The position numbers and the translations under genes were made by a program. The notes under the pieces were generated by a model that searched no databases, was not told where the DNA came from, and saw nothing but the letters and a program-made list of their open reading frames with translations. Shown here one piece after another: positions 10,334 to 21,140 of a stretch of DNA of 64,000 nt (its first letter is position 1; each line of letters opens with the position of its first letter). The stretch comes from Zhengitettix transpicula (Eukaryota > Arthropoda > Insecta > Orthoptera > Tetrigidae), in NCBI GenBank assembly GCA_037074705.1, contig CM073591.1:131509032-131573031 (forward strand), given 5' to 3'.

Positions 10334-10372
10334 TTAGGAAGGGCATAAGCTCTGGAGGCTGAAAAGAATTAA
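10334..10372 (-). pseudogene. Penelope RT, 5' portion beyond the insertion
   Basis: On the minus strand this reads FFSASRAYALP and joins directly to KVHKP on the other side of the insertion. The fused motif A-Y-A-L-P-K-V-H-K-P matches the start of Penelope-type RT domains. Further upstream (10380-10480) the frame closes and no RT sequence can be recognised. Confidence 0.75.
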
Positions 10373-10495
10373 ATATAAAAAGTGTTTGTATCGAAAGTCA
10401 AATATCGATATGAATAAAGTATCGACACTTTCTTCGGGTCTCTATGTACACCTTCGTTTAAATTTAAACCTACAAATAGCCAAATAACAGACAAA

Positions 10496-10680
10496 AATAA
10501 ATAACTCACTACGTTTCTGCAATCCTTGTCGGTTTCGTCAGGTTATTCAAAAAACGCAAACCAGGTGACGAACTCAAAAGCGAAGCGGTTGTGTCGTTCT
10601 CACGACTCTTGCGTTTTTTGAATCATCTGACGGGAGCAACAAGAATTGCACAATCATAGTGAGTTGATGTTACTCATTTA
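10496..10680. repeat. fold-back of two Penelope termini
   Basis: The left arm contains, on the minus strand, CTGACGA, GACAAGGATT and GAAACG. The right arm contains the plus-strand equivalent, degenerated (CTGACGGGAGCAACAAGAAT). The arms are linked by a perfect inverted pair, ATTCAAAAAACGCAA near 10547 and TTGCGTTTTTTGAAT near 10608. The whole 185 bp can fold into a hairpin. Confidence 0.6.
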
Positions 10681-10689
10681 TTTAATTAG

Positions 10690-11500
10690 TATACTCAGAA
10701 GTTTTATATTATAATTTAAACCAATTTTATCGTTAACAACTCATTCTGGAATTTCGAATGAGTTGCGTTAAATCTTCTGTCAGGAATTCCAACGGATTAA
10801 CTGTTTGATTAGGTCCAAGTTACTCAGGGACATAAAATATTACGAGCAGATTTCAACCTACAAATTTTGCAATTGGACGATAGAAGATGATTATGCCGTA
10901 TAGCCGAAATCTCTTTTGACAAATAAAGTAAACAAGCGCATGAAGAAAATATAAGTGTTTGATTTGAAAACCTTTTCAAATATTAACGTCCTAACGGGTA
11001 TTTTTTTAATGAACACGTTAATCATTTCAAGAGCTCCGGGTCTTCTGTCACATATTTCTTTGTGCTTCGTTTTGAGCTGCCTGTTGCAGAAGCAATCCCA
11101 TTTGGACGAGGTAATCATACGCAGCTTCTCGGAATTAATTACCAATTCTAAGTTCTGACGACCGGTCTCAAGCTTATAGTTTTTAACGACCAATTATAGT
11201 TATTGAATAAAGGGAAACGTAAGACATTTTCATTGTCGTGGTCAATTAAATCTGATACTTTTAGACTGCAAATAATTGTTTCATTCCATAAGACATAATT
11301 GCGTTGGGCATACGAGTGTATGTTTATTTAATTTGAAAGGATAAAACATATCATAAATAGTATTTATATATACAAACACATTTTAAACTATTACTAAGAC
11401 AAACTCATCAAACGTACACGTTCTAATTGCCTTTCACGTATACCAAATTATTTTCTTAAGACTTCATGTAACACTGGTTCATGATAGTTTTTAATTTTGA
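10690..11500. other. AT-rich spacer with no recognised gene
   Basis: A minus-strand frame of 100 codons (10891-11193) is open but has no motif I recognise and no splice context. Nothing else was identified. Confidence 0.35.
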
Positions 11501-11529
11501 GAGAATAGTAATTCTCTTAAATTATGGTG

Positions 11530-11640
11530 GTTTGCGGGTGCAACCTGACGTCCCAGATGTGTTACATCGCCTTCAGATCAGACGAATTTGGTGGCCAAAA
11601 CATCAATTGTTCATTCAACCAGCTGGGAGATGCAGTAGCC
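11530..11640 (-). pseudogene. Tc1-like transposase C-terminal fragment
   Basis: The minus strand reads QLMFWPPNSSDLKAM, a stop, then HIWDVRLHPQ. This resembles the last catalytic block of Tc1-type transposases, usually W-P-x-x-S-P-D-L-N-P-I-E-H-x-W-D. The Glu codon position is occupied by the stop. Only about 35 residues can be recognised. Confidence 0.5.
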
Positions 11641-11690
11641 ATCGGCGAAGACGTGAAATATGAAGGAATGTTCAATAACGTGATAAAGTC

Positions 11691-11725
11691 TGCTGCTTGC
11701 TAGGCAGAATTGGAATTCAACCATC
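11691..11725. repeat. left end of local duplication, copy of 15689-15723
   Basis: TGCTGCTTGCTAGG followed by AGAATTG-AATTCAACCAT occurs here and at 15689. Together with 12981-13422 it marks a duplicated block whose second copy lies downstream of Kdm2. In this copy about 1.25 kb of unrelated sequence separates the two matching parts. Confidence 0.5.
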
Positions 11726-11729
11726 TCTC

Positions 11730-12313
11730 TCTGGGAAATTAGTGCACTGAAGGGTGCGCTCCAAAACACTTGCACAGATTGCAGTTTACCCTGCTTTACA
11801 GAGTGGGTAAGCTACCGACCTCCGCGATCTTTGATGAGGCGTGGACGTCCAGCATCCTGCCGCCTTCTAGAGCTCACGAACAGCCGACCTGCTTAGCTGT
11901 TTCCAAGTGCCGGTCCATAACAATCCGCTCTTTGTCAAAGTTACTTTTGTCAGTGAATTTCTCCTTTTTGCGGTGCGTATCGTCGCTATACCGATTCGTC
12001 TCTGCTCCACTTATATATGCCTACTTTCCTTCCCGCATCACGTCATATAATGATCGCTTTGTGCTGAAAGTTTTACACTCAATAAAAATTATGAAATTTA
12101 TTATTTGGAGATTACTTTTTTATTTACGTAACCATTTTGTGGTGCGCAATCGCACGATTCTAGTAATGAGCTGGACTCATCATTCGGACGACATCACCCT
12201 GACAAAAAGGTAAACAGGAATCGACCCCTATCGAACTTCTTGTAGAGGTAAAAACCGGTGCAACAATATATTTTCTAATTAGATAGTAGAGTTCTACCGT
12301 ACAAATCCTAAAC

Positions 12314-12352
<39 letters not shown>

Positions 12353-12980
12353 CTTGTCCTACGACAGATAGCAGAAGGGAACGAGCAATGAAGGCGAACC
12401 GAAGAAGAGGAAGCATCAGCTGCACTAAATGAATGATTGGAAGTATGAATGAGTGAGTGAATGATTATTTTCAGTTAGGACGCCATTAGGCAAACCATTA
12501 CCTGTCATGACATGCGACATTTAAGTAATAACATACTATATTTCAGGCCATTTTGAAAATCATCATCGCATAGTAGATTCCAAGAGGAAGGAACTCTGAC
12601 AAAAAACACAAGAGGCGGAACCTGCAGTTAGACGTCGCTGCTGCTGCCATTTTGTGGAATTCATTTTCATGCATCTGGACCTACCGGGTCATTGTTCAGA
12701 ACCCAGGTAGCAAACGATCAGCGGCATCACTTTAAAGAGGAACAAGTTTTGCCGATGGGAAAGAAGACGCTCTGAAAGCACGACAAATCTGTGTTTCCGA
12801 TATTTTGATACCTACGCGAAGTTTTTACAGTAATTACGACGCCCAGGGACTTGGAGTACCTCGCGTCAACACCGTAGTGGCCAACGTAAATATTGAGATT
12901 TGTGGGAGCACGGATGATGATCAGCTAGTGTGGTATTTATTTAGTACTTATATAATATAATTATATTGATACGAGAGTAT
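11730..12980. other. insertion inside the duplicated block, unassigned
   Basis: This interval is absent from the paralogous block at 15.7-15.9 kb. It contains a 147-codon plus-strand open frame (11770-12213) with no recognisable motif, and a (TA)n tract at 12316-12349. The origin is unknown; a transposon is likely but no termini were found. Confidence 0.35.
12316..12349. repeat. (TA)n microsatellite
   Basis: Uninterrupted TA dinucleotide repeat of about 34 bp. Confidence 0.95.
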
Positions 12981-13422
12981 ATTTACATGCGTGAAATTAG
13001 CAAACTTGTGAATTGTGAGAAACTCAGTAGTTTCAGATGTCTATTGTAAAAAAAATAATCAGTGTCAAAAACAATCTCCAATTATGAATTTATCAAAAAC
13101 AAGACCTTTCAACACTTAGCTCATATTCATTCTGGATACATCTTAACAAACACAAGTTGCGGACACACAATGAACAAGAATTGTTTTTTTTATCATGTAA
13201 GCAGCATGAATATCATCTAAAGCCAAAAGCTCGTGTTTTTAAATAATAAATAAATTCTTTAAAACTTTTGCACATGATATATATATATATTACACAGTAA
13301 ATAAGCAATCAATACTCAAAAAAACAGACACACACGGAGAAGCGGTAACAAAGCATAATATTCCTTGTTCAAATGTAAGCGAGCAATCATTGCAAAGTCA
13401 ATATAATTATCTCCAACTGCAA
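12981..13422. repeat. local duplication, copy of 15892-16340
   Basis: The sequence from ATTTACATGCGTGAAATTAG to ATCTCCAACTGC aligns over its whole length, in the same orientation, with 15892-16340. Differences are scattered substitutions and different lengths of the internal (TA)n tract. No protein is encoded. Confidence 0.8.
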
Positions 13423-13429
13423 ATTATTT

Positions 13430-14400
13430 TTGTCTCTTATTTATCTACTCATTTTACTTTCAACGCAGACGGTTTATATGTATTCCATCACATTGAGTTT
13501 CAGTGTTTGCGGCAAACGTGATCCACGACAAGCGATCATCTGCCACGCTAGAGATATGTTTTGGTGTATCCAGAGGCATTTCAGCCAGCCAAAAATAAAA
13601 TAAATCAGTTACTTGCTGCCCCGTAATAGTACCCCATGTCCACCTATGACATACGTAGTATTCAATATGCGAATATTTTTAATTATGCCTACTGTAAACC
13701 AGTTGGCAACACTGAAAAGATGTATTCGTAATGTAAGCTTTTTTTATATGGGTAATAAGTGGTGTAAGGTAGTTAGCTAAAAGACAGAAGTGTTTGATAC
13801 CACTGTATTAGACGTAATAAATTAAATTCTTTGTAACTTCCTCACGATCACCCTAATTTTTTCCGTTATTGGTTTCTCGTGGAGAAATTATTTATCAAGT
13901 TCCTAGTTGATACTTAATGTTACGTGTCCGAGTTTCTGCGCCTATGCTGTGAAAATTTATACGAAAAAAAAACTATTTCAAGCCATCAAGATCGAAGGTG
14001 AGTTAGAGATGTTTGTTGTCTTATGTCGTAAACAGTAGCGATGCATTTATTTACATATATTCAGACGTTTGAAGGGTTAAGTAATGGTGCTTGCCTATGC
14101 TTCCTTCCGGCGAATCAAGATGGCGTTGTGTGGCAATAACACAGTTTACATATTGGGAGAAAAGTCAGGTTTGCTGTTCTGAAAAGTAGCCCTATAGGAA
14201 TTATTACTTGAAGTAAAAAATTAAGAATGATATAGAAGAAAAGCAACTGAACAGTAAACAAGGAAGAGGAAAAATATCTGGTGGTTCATTTACAAACAGG
14301 AAGAGAAAGAATATGAAGCATTCTATTGGGAAAGCAGATTCCATTAGTGATGACAATCCAGAATGAATTTCTTGTAATCATAATTTTGTTGCATTCTGTG
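13430..14400. other. spacer with no recognised gene
   Basis: Nothing supportable was seen on either strand. Confidence 0.35.
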
Positions 14401-14411
14401 ACTGGTAAAGG

Positions 14412-14514
14412 CTGGATTATGTGCCACATTTCTAAACGCTGGGCACATGAGCAATGTGCATGACTGGATGATGATTGGTACACTTGTGACCTTTGCAAAA
14501 GAAAGAAATCCATA
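14412..14514 (+). pseudogene. zinc-knuckle tail of a DDE (pogo-like) transposase, fragment
   Basis: The plus strand reads GWIMCHISKRWAHEQCA, a stop, then LDDDWYTCDLCKRKKS. This matches the small PHD-like zinc cluster (W-x-x-C-x-x-C-x-x-W-A-H-x-x-C ... C-D-x-C) found at the C-terminus of some pogo/Tigger-type insect transposases. One Cys is replaced (HIS for xxC) and the frame is broken, so it is a relic. Inverted copies of GGGCAAAA-GATCC lie just downstream (about 14560 and 14720). Confidence 0.5.
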
Positions 14515-14759
14515 GCACATAAAAATTATGGTTATAAAGTGGAGGATCATATTGCCCCATTCCCCAGGGCAAAACGATCCTTTCTACGAAATTTATTAAA
14601 AATGTTTTAATTTTTATTACAAATTCATAAAAAATAACTAGCTAAAAACTCTACAAAACATTTGAGAAACATTTTTTCAGACTATTGTGATTCATAAGTA
14701 TATGGGTATCCCCTTAGGGGGATCATTTTGCCCCAGGCATGGAGAAATAAATCTTGGTT

Positions 14760-15680
14760 GTTCTACTTGTTGTATCATTTATCCCTATAGTAGTTTATCA
14801 ATTTTCTTCATTGGTTCCTAAACCATTTAAAATCCAAAGCAATATCATTAAAACTGTGAATCAAAAATAAATTTTTATAGGAATTGTAATCAAACTTGCC
14901 CAACTTCTTCCTTTCTCAATGTTAACATCCCGTTGGGTCATCAGAATCATACCCACATACAATATTTTTGTCTTACTAATGTATAAAAGTACATTTACTT
15001 TGGTAATTGCCTCTATAGAATTGTATTTCCCTCTCATAAATCACATACAGCCAGCAATTTTTTTTCTTGGCAACTTGTGACTTAACATGTCAATGTCAAT
15101 CAATTCCATTGTCATTATTATGCAGAATCTCTTCTAACCCTGGAAAATTGCTGACACACAGTGAGTAAATGTACAACTAGTTTGTTGTTGCAAAAATTGG
15201 TAGAGACTGCCATTTCCAGATGTTTTCCTTGCAATGCTGATTACCCTTTGCAAGTTGAAGCCACCATCATACCAACCTTCGTTATACACACAAAGGGAGA
15301 GCTGATTCTGCCATCACTGTACCAATACATTCTCTCAATTCTGGCATATTTGACAAGAAAAATATAAATGAGGAAATATTTTACAACCTCCACATATTTA
15401 AGCATTGCTAGGGCTCATTATGGAAATGGCAATGTTATTTAAAGATTGTTGATTCTCAAATGCAATCAAATAGTTACTAGAATATTTATGATTATAACAC
15501 AGTAAAACAGGAATATTATAAATGTTTAAATGTAATTTGTTTCAATATAAATTTTCCCTTCAAGTCTGGGCCATTGGTGTGAAATACTGTATGAAGATGT
15601 ACTGCATTTAAGTTGTGTTGATTATTAAATACTATTATTTTTTTCATTAGTCTCTCAACAATAACAATTGATTAAAAATT
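14760..15680. other. AT-rich spacer with no recognised gene
   Basis: Nothing supportable was seen; a 68-codon frame at 15161-15367 has no motif. Confidence 0.35.
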
Positions 15681-15688
15681 CCATGATA

Positions 15689-16186
15689 TGCTGCTTGCTA
15701 GGTAGAATTGCAATTCAACCATTCTATATCTGACAAATTGTCAGAACAATAAACTTTTAAAACTTCAACAAAAGTCAAATTTAAAAAAAGTGTCTACATG
15801 ATAAACACAGAAGAATTACCTTGGCTAAAAATAGTGAGTAAATATTGGATTAATTTTCCTTAAGCTTCATCAAATATAACCATTTACATGTGTGAAATTA
15901 GCAAACTTGTGAATTTTGAGAAACAGGGTAGTTTTAGATACAAGTCTATTGTAAAAAAAAATAATCCATGTCAAAAAAAATCTCCAATTATTTATTTATT
16001 AATTAATTAAAAACAAGACCTTTCAACTCTTAGCTCATATTCATTCTGGTTACATCTTAACAAATACAAGTTGTGAGCACACAATGAACAAGACTTGTTT
16101 TTTTATCATATAAGCAGAATGAATATCATCTAAAGCCAAAATCATGTTTTTTAAAATAAATAAATTATTTAAAACTTTTGTACATG

Positions 16187-16222
<36 letters not shown>

Positions 16223-16340
16223 TGCACAACAAAACACAAAAACAGATACACACCAGGAATCCGTAACAAAGCATAATATCCCTTGTTAAAATGTAAGCCA
16301 GCAAGCATTGCAAAGACAATAAAATTATCTTCAACTGCAT
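15689..16340. repeat. local duplication downstream of Kdm2, partner of 11.7-13.4 kb
   Basis: Two parts of this block, 15689-15723 and 15892-16340, match 11691-11725 and 12981-13422 in the same order and orientation. The intervening sequence is only about 170 bp here, against 1.25 kb in the other copy. A (TA)n tract (16191-16221) lies inside. No coding sequence is apparent. Confidence 0.7.
16191..16221. repeat. (TA)n microsatellite
   Basis: TA repeat within the duplicated block. The homologous tract near 13280 is shorter. Confidence 0.95.
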
Positions 16341-16349
16341 AATACCTCA

Positions 16350-17565
16350 CGCCATATAGAGTAGAAGTAAATGCCTTTACATCATATGGATTTTTTCTTA
16401 TTTAAATATATGGACAATATAGTCATGACATAATAATAATTCTTTCTGCCTTAGAATATACTGCTAAAACTTGACAAAATTGATGCAGTTATAAATGCAA
16501 ATCTGCATTATAACTGTGCAAAACATTGTGGCTTAAAATTGATAAGATAGTATTAGTAATTAAATATTTATTCAATATACACTAATCTTGACAGTTTTAT
16601 TGTAGTATCACAATAGTTTGGGAAACTGTCAAAAAATTATCTTTACAATATATTTCTCTGTCATGTAAAATTCAAATATTTTCTATGCTTTCATAACCTT
16701 TACAAATGAATATTTACAAACCATAATAAAAATGTGTTAATATTCTCGGAGGTAAATACACACAGGTACATAAAAGGTGAGATGAAAAAATAAAATTTCT
16801 ATTCAGAAACTGAATACCTTCAGTTTGTGATATTGCTTGCATAATGTTCAATTTAGTTATATTAATTATACCAAACAGAAATATACAAGCTTTGAATTAT
16901 ATTCGTCAAGAATATTTAGATGTACAGTTAGTATTATTAACACATTCCTATTAAGATTGAGTCACTTTATCTATTTACATTTTTTAATGTATATGTGTGT
17001 ATATACACAAATGTATGCAAGTGTGTGTATACACACACACACTAATAATACTTCTAACCTTCATGCCACACGAATTGCTTATAAAATCAATACTGAAATG
17101 ATTCTAGAAATTACAAACTGATTATACTGCTACATTCACACATAATTATTAATTACTTGAAACATAAATGGAATAAGTGAAATTATTGAATCACTGTACT
17201 ATTAAGTTTCCTTGGGATAATTTATTCAATTCTAGACTCATTTAATTAATGGCGAACCAGGATTTTCATATGCACTTCAATAAGATATAATAAAAATAAT
17301 TGAGATATCTTGTGCATCTACATTCATGAATAATTACTTCTTTTAATGCAGGAAGTATATTACACAGATTACTACATTCAACTGACCAAAGAAATAGAAT
17401 CTCATGCTTAATTATTCCATCAATAATTTGCATTAAAAAATATGTAATCCTGACCTCATATCTTTTCCTGAGCATAAAAGAATCCACATTAGCCAATTCT
17501 GTGTAGTTGGCCCTTTGAAGAATATAATTTGTCAAATTACTATGTTTATATATACATATATATAT

Positions 17566-17610
<45 letters not shown>

Positions 17611-17650
17611 TAAGTTCTTGAGGAACTTGACATTGCACATCCACTTTTTT
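16350..17650. other. AT-rich region downstream of Kdm2
   Basis: No coding sequence was recognised. Short TA/CA-rich tracts lie at 16987-17042 and 17545-17610. Part of this may be Kdm2 3' untranslated sequence if a distal polyadenylation site is used. Confidence 0.4.
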
Positions 17651-17657
17651 CATAAAC

Positions 17658-17663
17658 TTTATT
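17658..17663 (-). terminator. candidate Kdm2 polyadenylation signal
   Basis: AATAAA on the minus strand lies about 105 nt past the Kdm2 stop codon. In DNA this AT-rich such hexamers are common, so use of this site is only a possibility. Confidence 0.3.
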
Positions 17664-17767
17664 TCCATATTAGCTGTAGAGCACACCTATCTCAATGAAG
17701 TAAAAAAAATGAATCAGCTGTAAATATATGACCTCATTTTTAAATATTTTTAGTTTGATGAAACAAA

Positions 17768-18937
17768 TCACCCTGTATTTAAGTTTCTTTTGGCTATTAA
17801 TTTACCATCCATTACTTTCAGTCCATGTCTACTGCGTACTGCAAATTTTGCTATGGCTGCAGCAGTGACATTTGGTGTATGCCTGAGATCAAGCCTTGAT
17901 AGTGCATCACAACGCGCCAAGTGTTCTAGGCTGGCATCTGTTAGAAGGCGACAACTGGATAAATCAAGAGTCTGCAGTGTGTCCATTGTTGAAGCTGGAG
18001 GAGTTGCAAGCTGAGCAACTCCTGCATCGGTGACTCTACTACAAGAAGAAATATCCAATACAGTTAGCCGTGGAAGGTGCTGAGTAATATAACGCAGGGC
18101 CACATCTGAAATGTCACAGCCAGCAAGACAAAGAGTGCGTAGCCCACGAAGCCGGGACTTAGTATCAACTAAACCAGGGCGGGAATCAGGTGGAGGACTT
18201 AAAACATCACGCAGGGAAGCATCATTGAGCCCTGCAACAAAACTCATATCAAGCACAGATAAAGGAGGGCACGCACAAGTTCTCAACGCACTGACTCCAG
18301 CCCAATGGCATCCACGTAAAGACAACTCTTTTAACTGAGGCAGTCTTGCAATCAACCATGCTAACTGACGCTTTGCTACAGATGTCCAATCTAAAATTAA
18401 AGCTTCCGGCTGTCGGCGAACTACACCAGCTAAAAGAGAAGCAGCGAGTCTTCGTCGAGACAGATCAGTATGACGCCACAACGAAGGATCAATACTAACA
18501 CGTGACCAGGCACGGCAAACAGAAGCACATCTGCCCAAGTCTTCTACAGTTAACCATCGAAATACAGGAAGAAGACAATTCCTATCTTGTACTAAGCTGC
18601 TTGGAGACTGAAGCTCTCTAGGAATTGCATTTGGTGGAGGAGGTGGTGGAGCTGGTCTGACAACATAAAGTGGACGTTTTAAGGTCTTGCTAGAGTTTCC
18701 AGACAGCTGATGAGCTAATTGAGTGCGAAGTGCAAGTTTGCGAGGTTCTCCGCTCACCATAACACCACCTGCACCAGTGCTTGCTGCTGTTGTTGCAGTA
18801 CCATTAGACTGTGTGGATGAAACAGTTGATGGAATGTCTTCAGCACTTTGACTACGTTTCACAGTTGAATCTCCTGCAGGCACCGATGTTGCTTCTGGTA
18901 GAGATGATGTTTGATCATCCCAATGTGATTGTTGTTG
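17768..18937 (-). CDS. Kdm2: Kdm2 exon 13: linker, F-box, leucine-rich repeats, stop
   Basis: This 1170-nt terminal exon enters in phase 0 after TATACTCCAG with QQQSHWDDQ. It encodes a Ser/Thr-rich linker, a conserved block [11 protein letters not shown] ... [10 protein letters not shown], a PPPPPP run, the F-box ([20 protein letters not shown], which in this family binds Skp1), and at least six leucine-rich repeats with [23 protein letters not shown] and [11 protein letters not shown] units. It ends RNLNTG and a TGA at 17768-17770. It is markedly more GC-rich than the surrounding introns. Confidence 0.95.
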   Translation of the reverse strand, partial: QQQSHWDDQTSSLPEATSVPAGDSTVKRSQSAEDIPSTVSSTQSNGTATTAASTGAGGVMVSGEPRKLALRTQLAHQLSGNSSKTLKRPLYVVRPAPPPPPPNAIPRELQSPSSLVQDRNCLLPVFRWLTVEDLGRCASVCRAWSRVSIDPSLWRHTDLSRRRLAASLLAGVVRRQPEALILDWTSVAKRQLAWLIARLPQLKELSLRGCHWAGVSALRTCACPPLSVLDMSFVAGLNDASLRDVLSPPPDSRPGLVDTKSRLRGLRTLCLAGCDISDVALRYITQHLPRLTVLDISSCSRVTDAGVAQLATPPASTMDTLQTLDLSSCRLLTDASLEHLARCDALSRLDLRHTPNVTAAAIAKFAVRSRHGLKVMDGKLIAKRNLNTG

Positions 18938-19992
18938 CTGGAGTATAAAATGAGAACAGTTAGAATTTTTGACACTAAAATATTTTGATAATACAATAAA
19001 TTAGATGTATCTAATTATTTAGAATTAAAATAAAGTAGGATAAAATGCTTTCAATCTACAAAGTATTTAAGGCTCTAAAGAAAAAAATAATGCAGATATT
19101 CCCCTAGTATTGTTAGTGAAATCGTACATTGATACTGGGTGTAAAGCTTGAAACAGAGGACAAACTCCAATCTACATGTTGCCAAGAAACAGATAATTAA
19201 AAATTATACACATAAAAAAATAGTTTTACATATGATAGTCATTTTAAGAAGATCTTGGATGTTGCTATTTAATGTTTGAAATAATCAATTTCACGAACTC
19301 TAAACAAATTATGGGAAGATATAATTGTAATAATTCAAAAATCCAAATACAGAATATTGTATTTCATATAAAAAAATTGTCTGTTTTGACCTGAAAAGCA
19401 TAAACATATTTTACATTACCTTATTTAAAGAATTATTTTGTATGTGGAGTCATAATTCATTGGCAATGTTAAAGAAACATGAAAACAAAATGAAATTTTT
19501 CTCAAACAAGACAATTTGGAATATCCAAATACAGACAAAATAAGTGATAATATAAATAACACACAATGTTTCTTGGATCCTTGTTCTTTTCTTCAGGTGT
19601 TAACATGAGTATTGAGCGACAGAAGAAAGGGACAAGGATCCCAGAAACATTGTACGGTATTTATCTCATCACTTATTTTGTCTGTATTTGGCTATCTTTC
19701 TTATTATTAAAATAAACAGTTATTCCTGTCAATATGTATATAAAAACGCCATGGATACAATATATCCATTCGTTATAAATAATTTCAACACTACCTTTTC
19801 ATATTCACATTACAGATGAATATGTCCAAAAATGATAAAAGCTACTGTTGAAATTATTTATAACGAATGGATAAATTGTATTCATGACATTTTTTCACTT
19901 ATTAAGGTTTATTTTATATGATATTTCAACATGGTAAGTAAGCTATGACCCAATTAAAATTTCTAGTAATGCTCAGTGTCAATGTGACAGAA

Positions 19993-20031
<39 letters not shown>

Positions 20032-21088
20032 GAAGGAGGCTGAGAGCCTCCGAAAATTTGAAGAACAACCTTCAGTTCCTCATGGCGACACCGCACTTCA
20101 CTTTCAGGTAAGCCACAACCTATCTCTCTATCCTTTCCATACCAATATTTTTGACAATGTCACATTCTCACTATTACAATTAATATATATATATATATAT
20201 ATATTGAAGTACCATAAATAGCTAATACATTCGGACACAGGAGCTGTTCTATACACATTATAGCCACCAAACACAATAAAGAAAACAAAATCAATCACTT
20301 GTTTCCTAATCTAACCATAATTTTATTGGAATTTTAATACAATAAATAAATAGAACATCTGATTTTATTAGTTTTCTTCTGTATTGTTTCATAAGATTTC
20401 TAAAATGTAGAAAGGGATTGTTCAAATTAAATAAGCTTAAGAAAAATAGAAAATTTGACAATTTAATATGTACAGGGTGTCCCATTCAATCCTCCCACAT
20501 TTCAAAGGCCCAGGGGAGAAAAAAACTGCAACAGATATGATAATGAAGTTGCACCATATGCTAGAATCTCAAAGAATTTATGTAATAATTATCAGTACAT
20601 TTCTACATGTAATGCATTTGTACCATGAAGAATATTGAGTCTGTATTCAATGTTCTTCGTAACAATACACTAGCATATCTGTAGCAAATTGTCGTCAGCA
20701 TCAAATGTTCCACAATTTGCACTTTGTACTATACAAGCTGATGTATTTACTACACATTGTGGTGCTGAATGACAAAAATGTGGGAGGTTTGAAGGGGACA
20801 TCCTGTATATATATATATATATATAGTATGCGACAAGGTCAAATTGATTAACTGAGAAAGAGGTACAGAGAAAATTTTATTTCACCCCAGCTGACTTTCC
20901 TATGCAAATGTTCATGCTCGGCTGGCACACAGTTCAGACTCTCTTTTCTGATGAAGCGGGCACAGGCCTTCGAAAATTTGGAATATTCCCTCACCTCAAC
21001 CCAACCCAACTCAACCCGATTCGACCAACTATTGATTTCAGGTTAGTTGACTTCCTCTTTCCTATCTAAATGTATATATATAAAATGA

Positions 21089-21140
<52 letters not shown>

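Noticed and set aside
10891..11193. A 100-codon minus-strand open frame
   Set aside because: No motif, no splice signals in position, and the opposite strand is also open, which points to chance.
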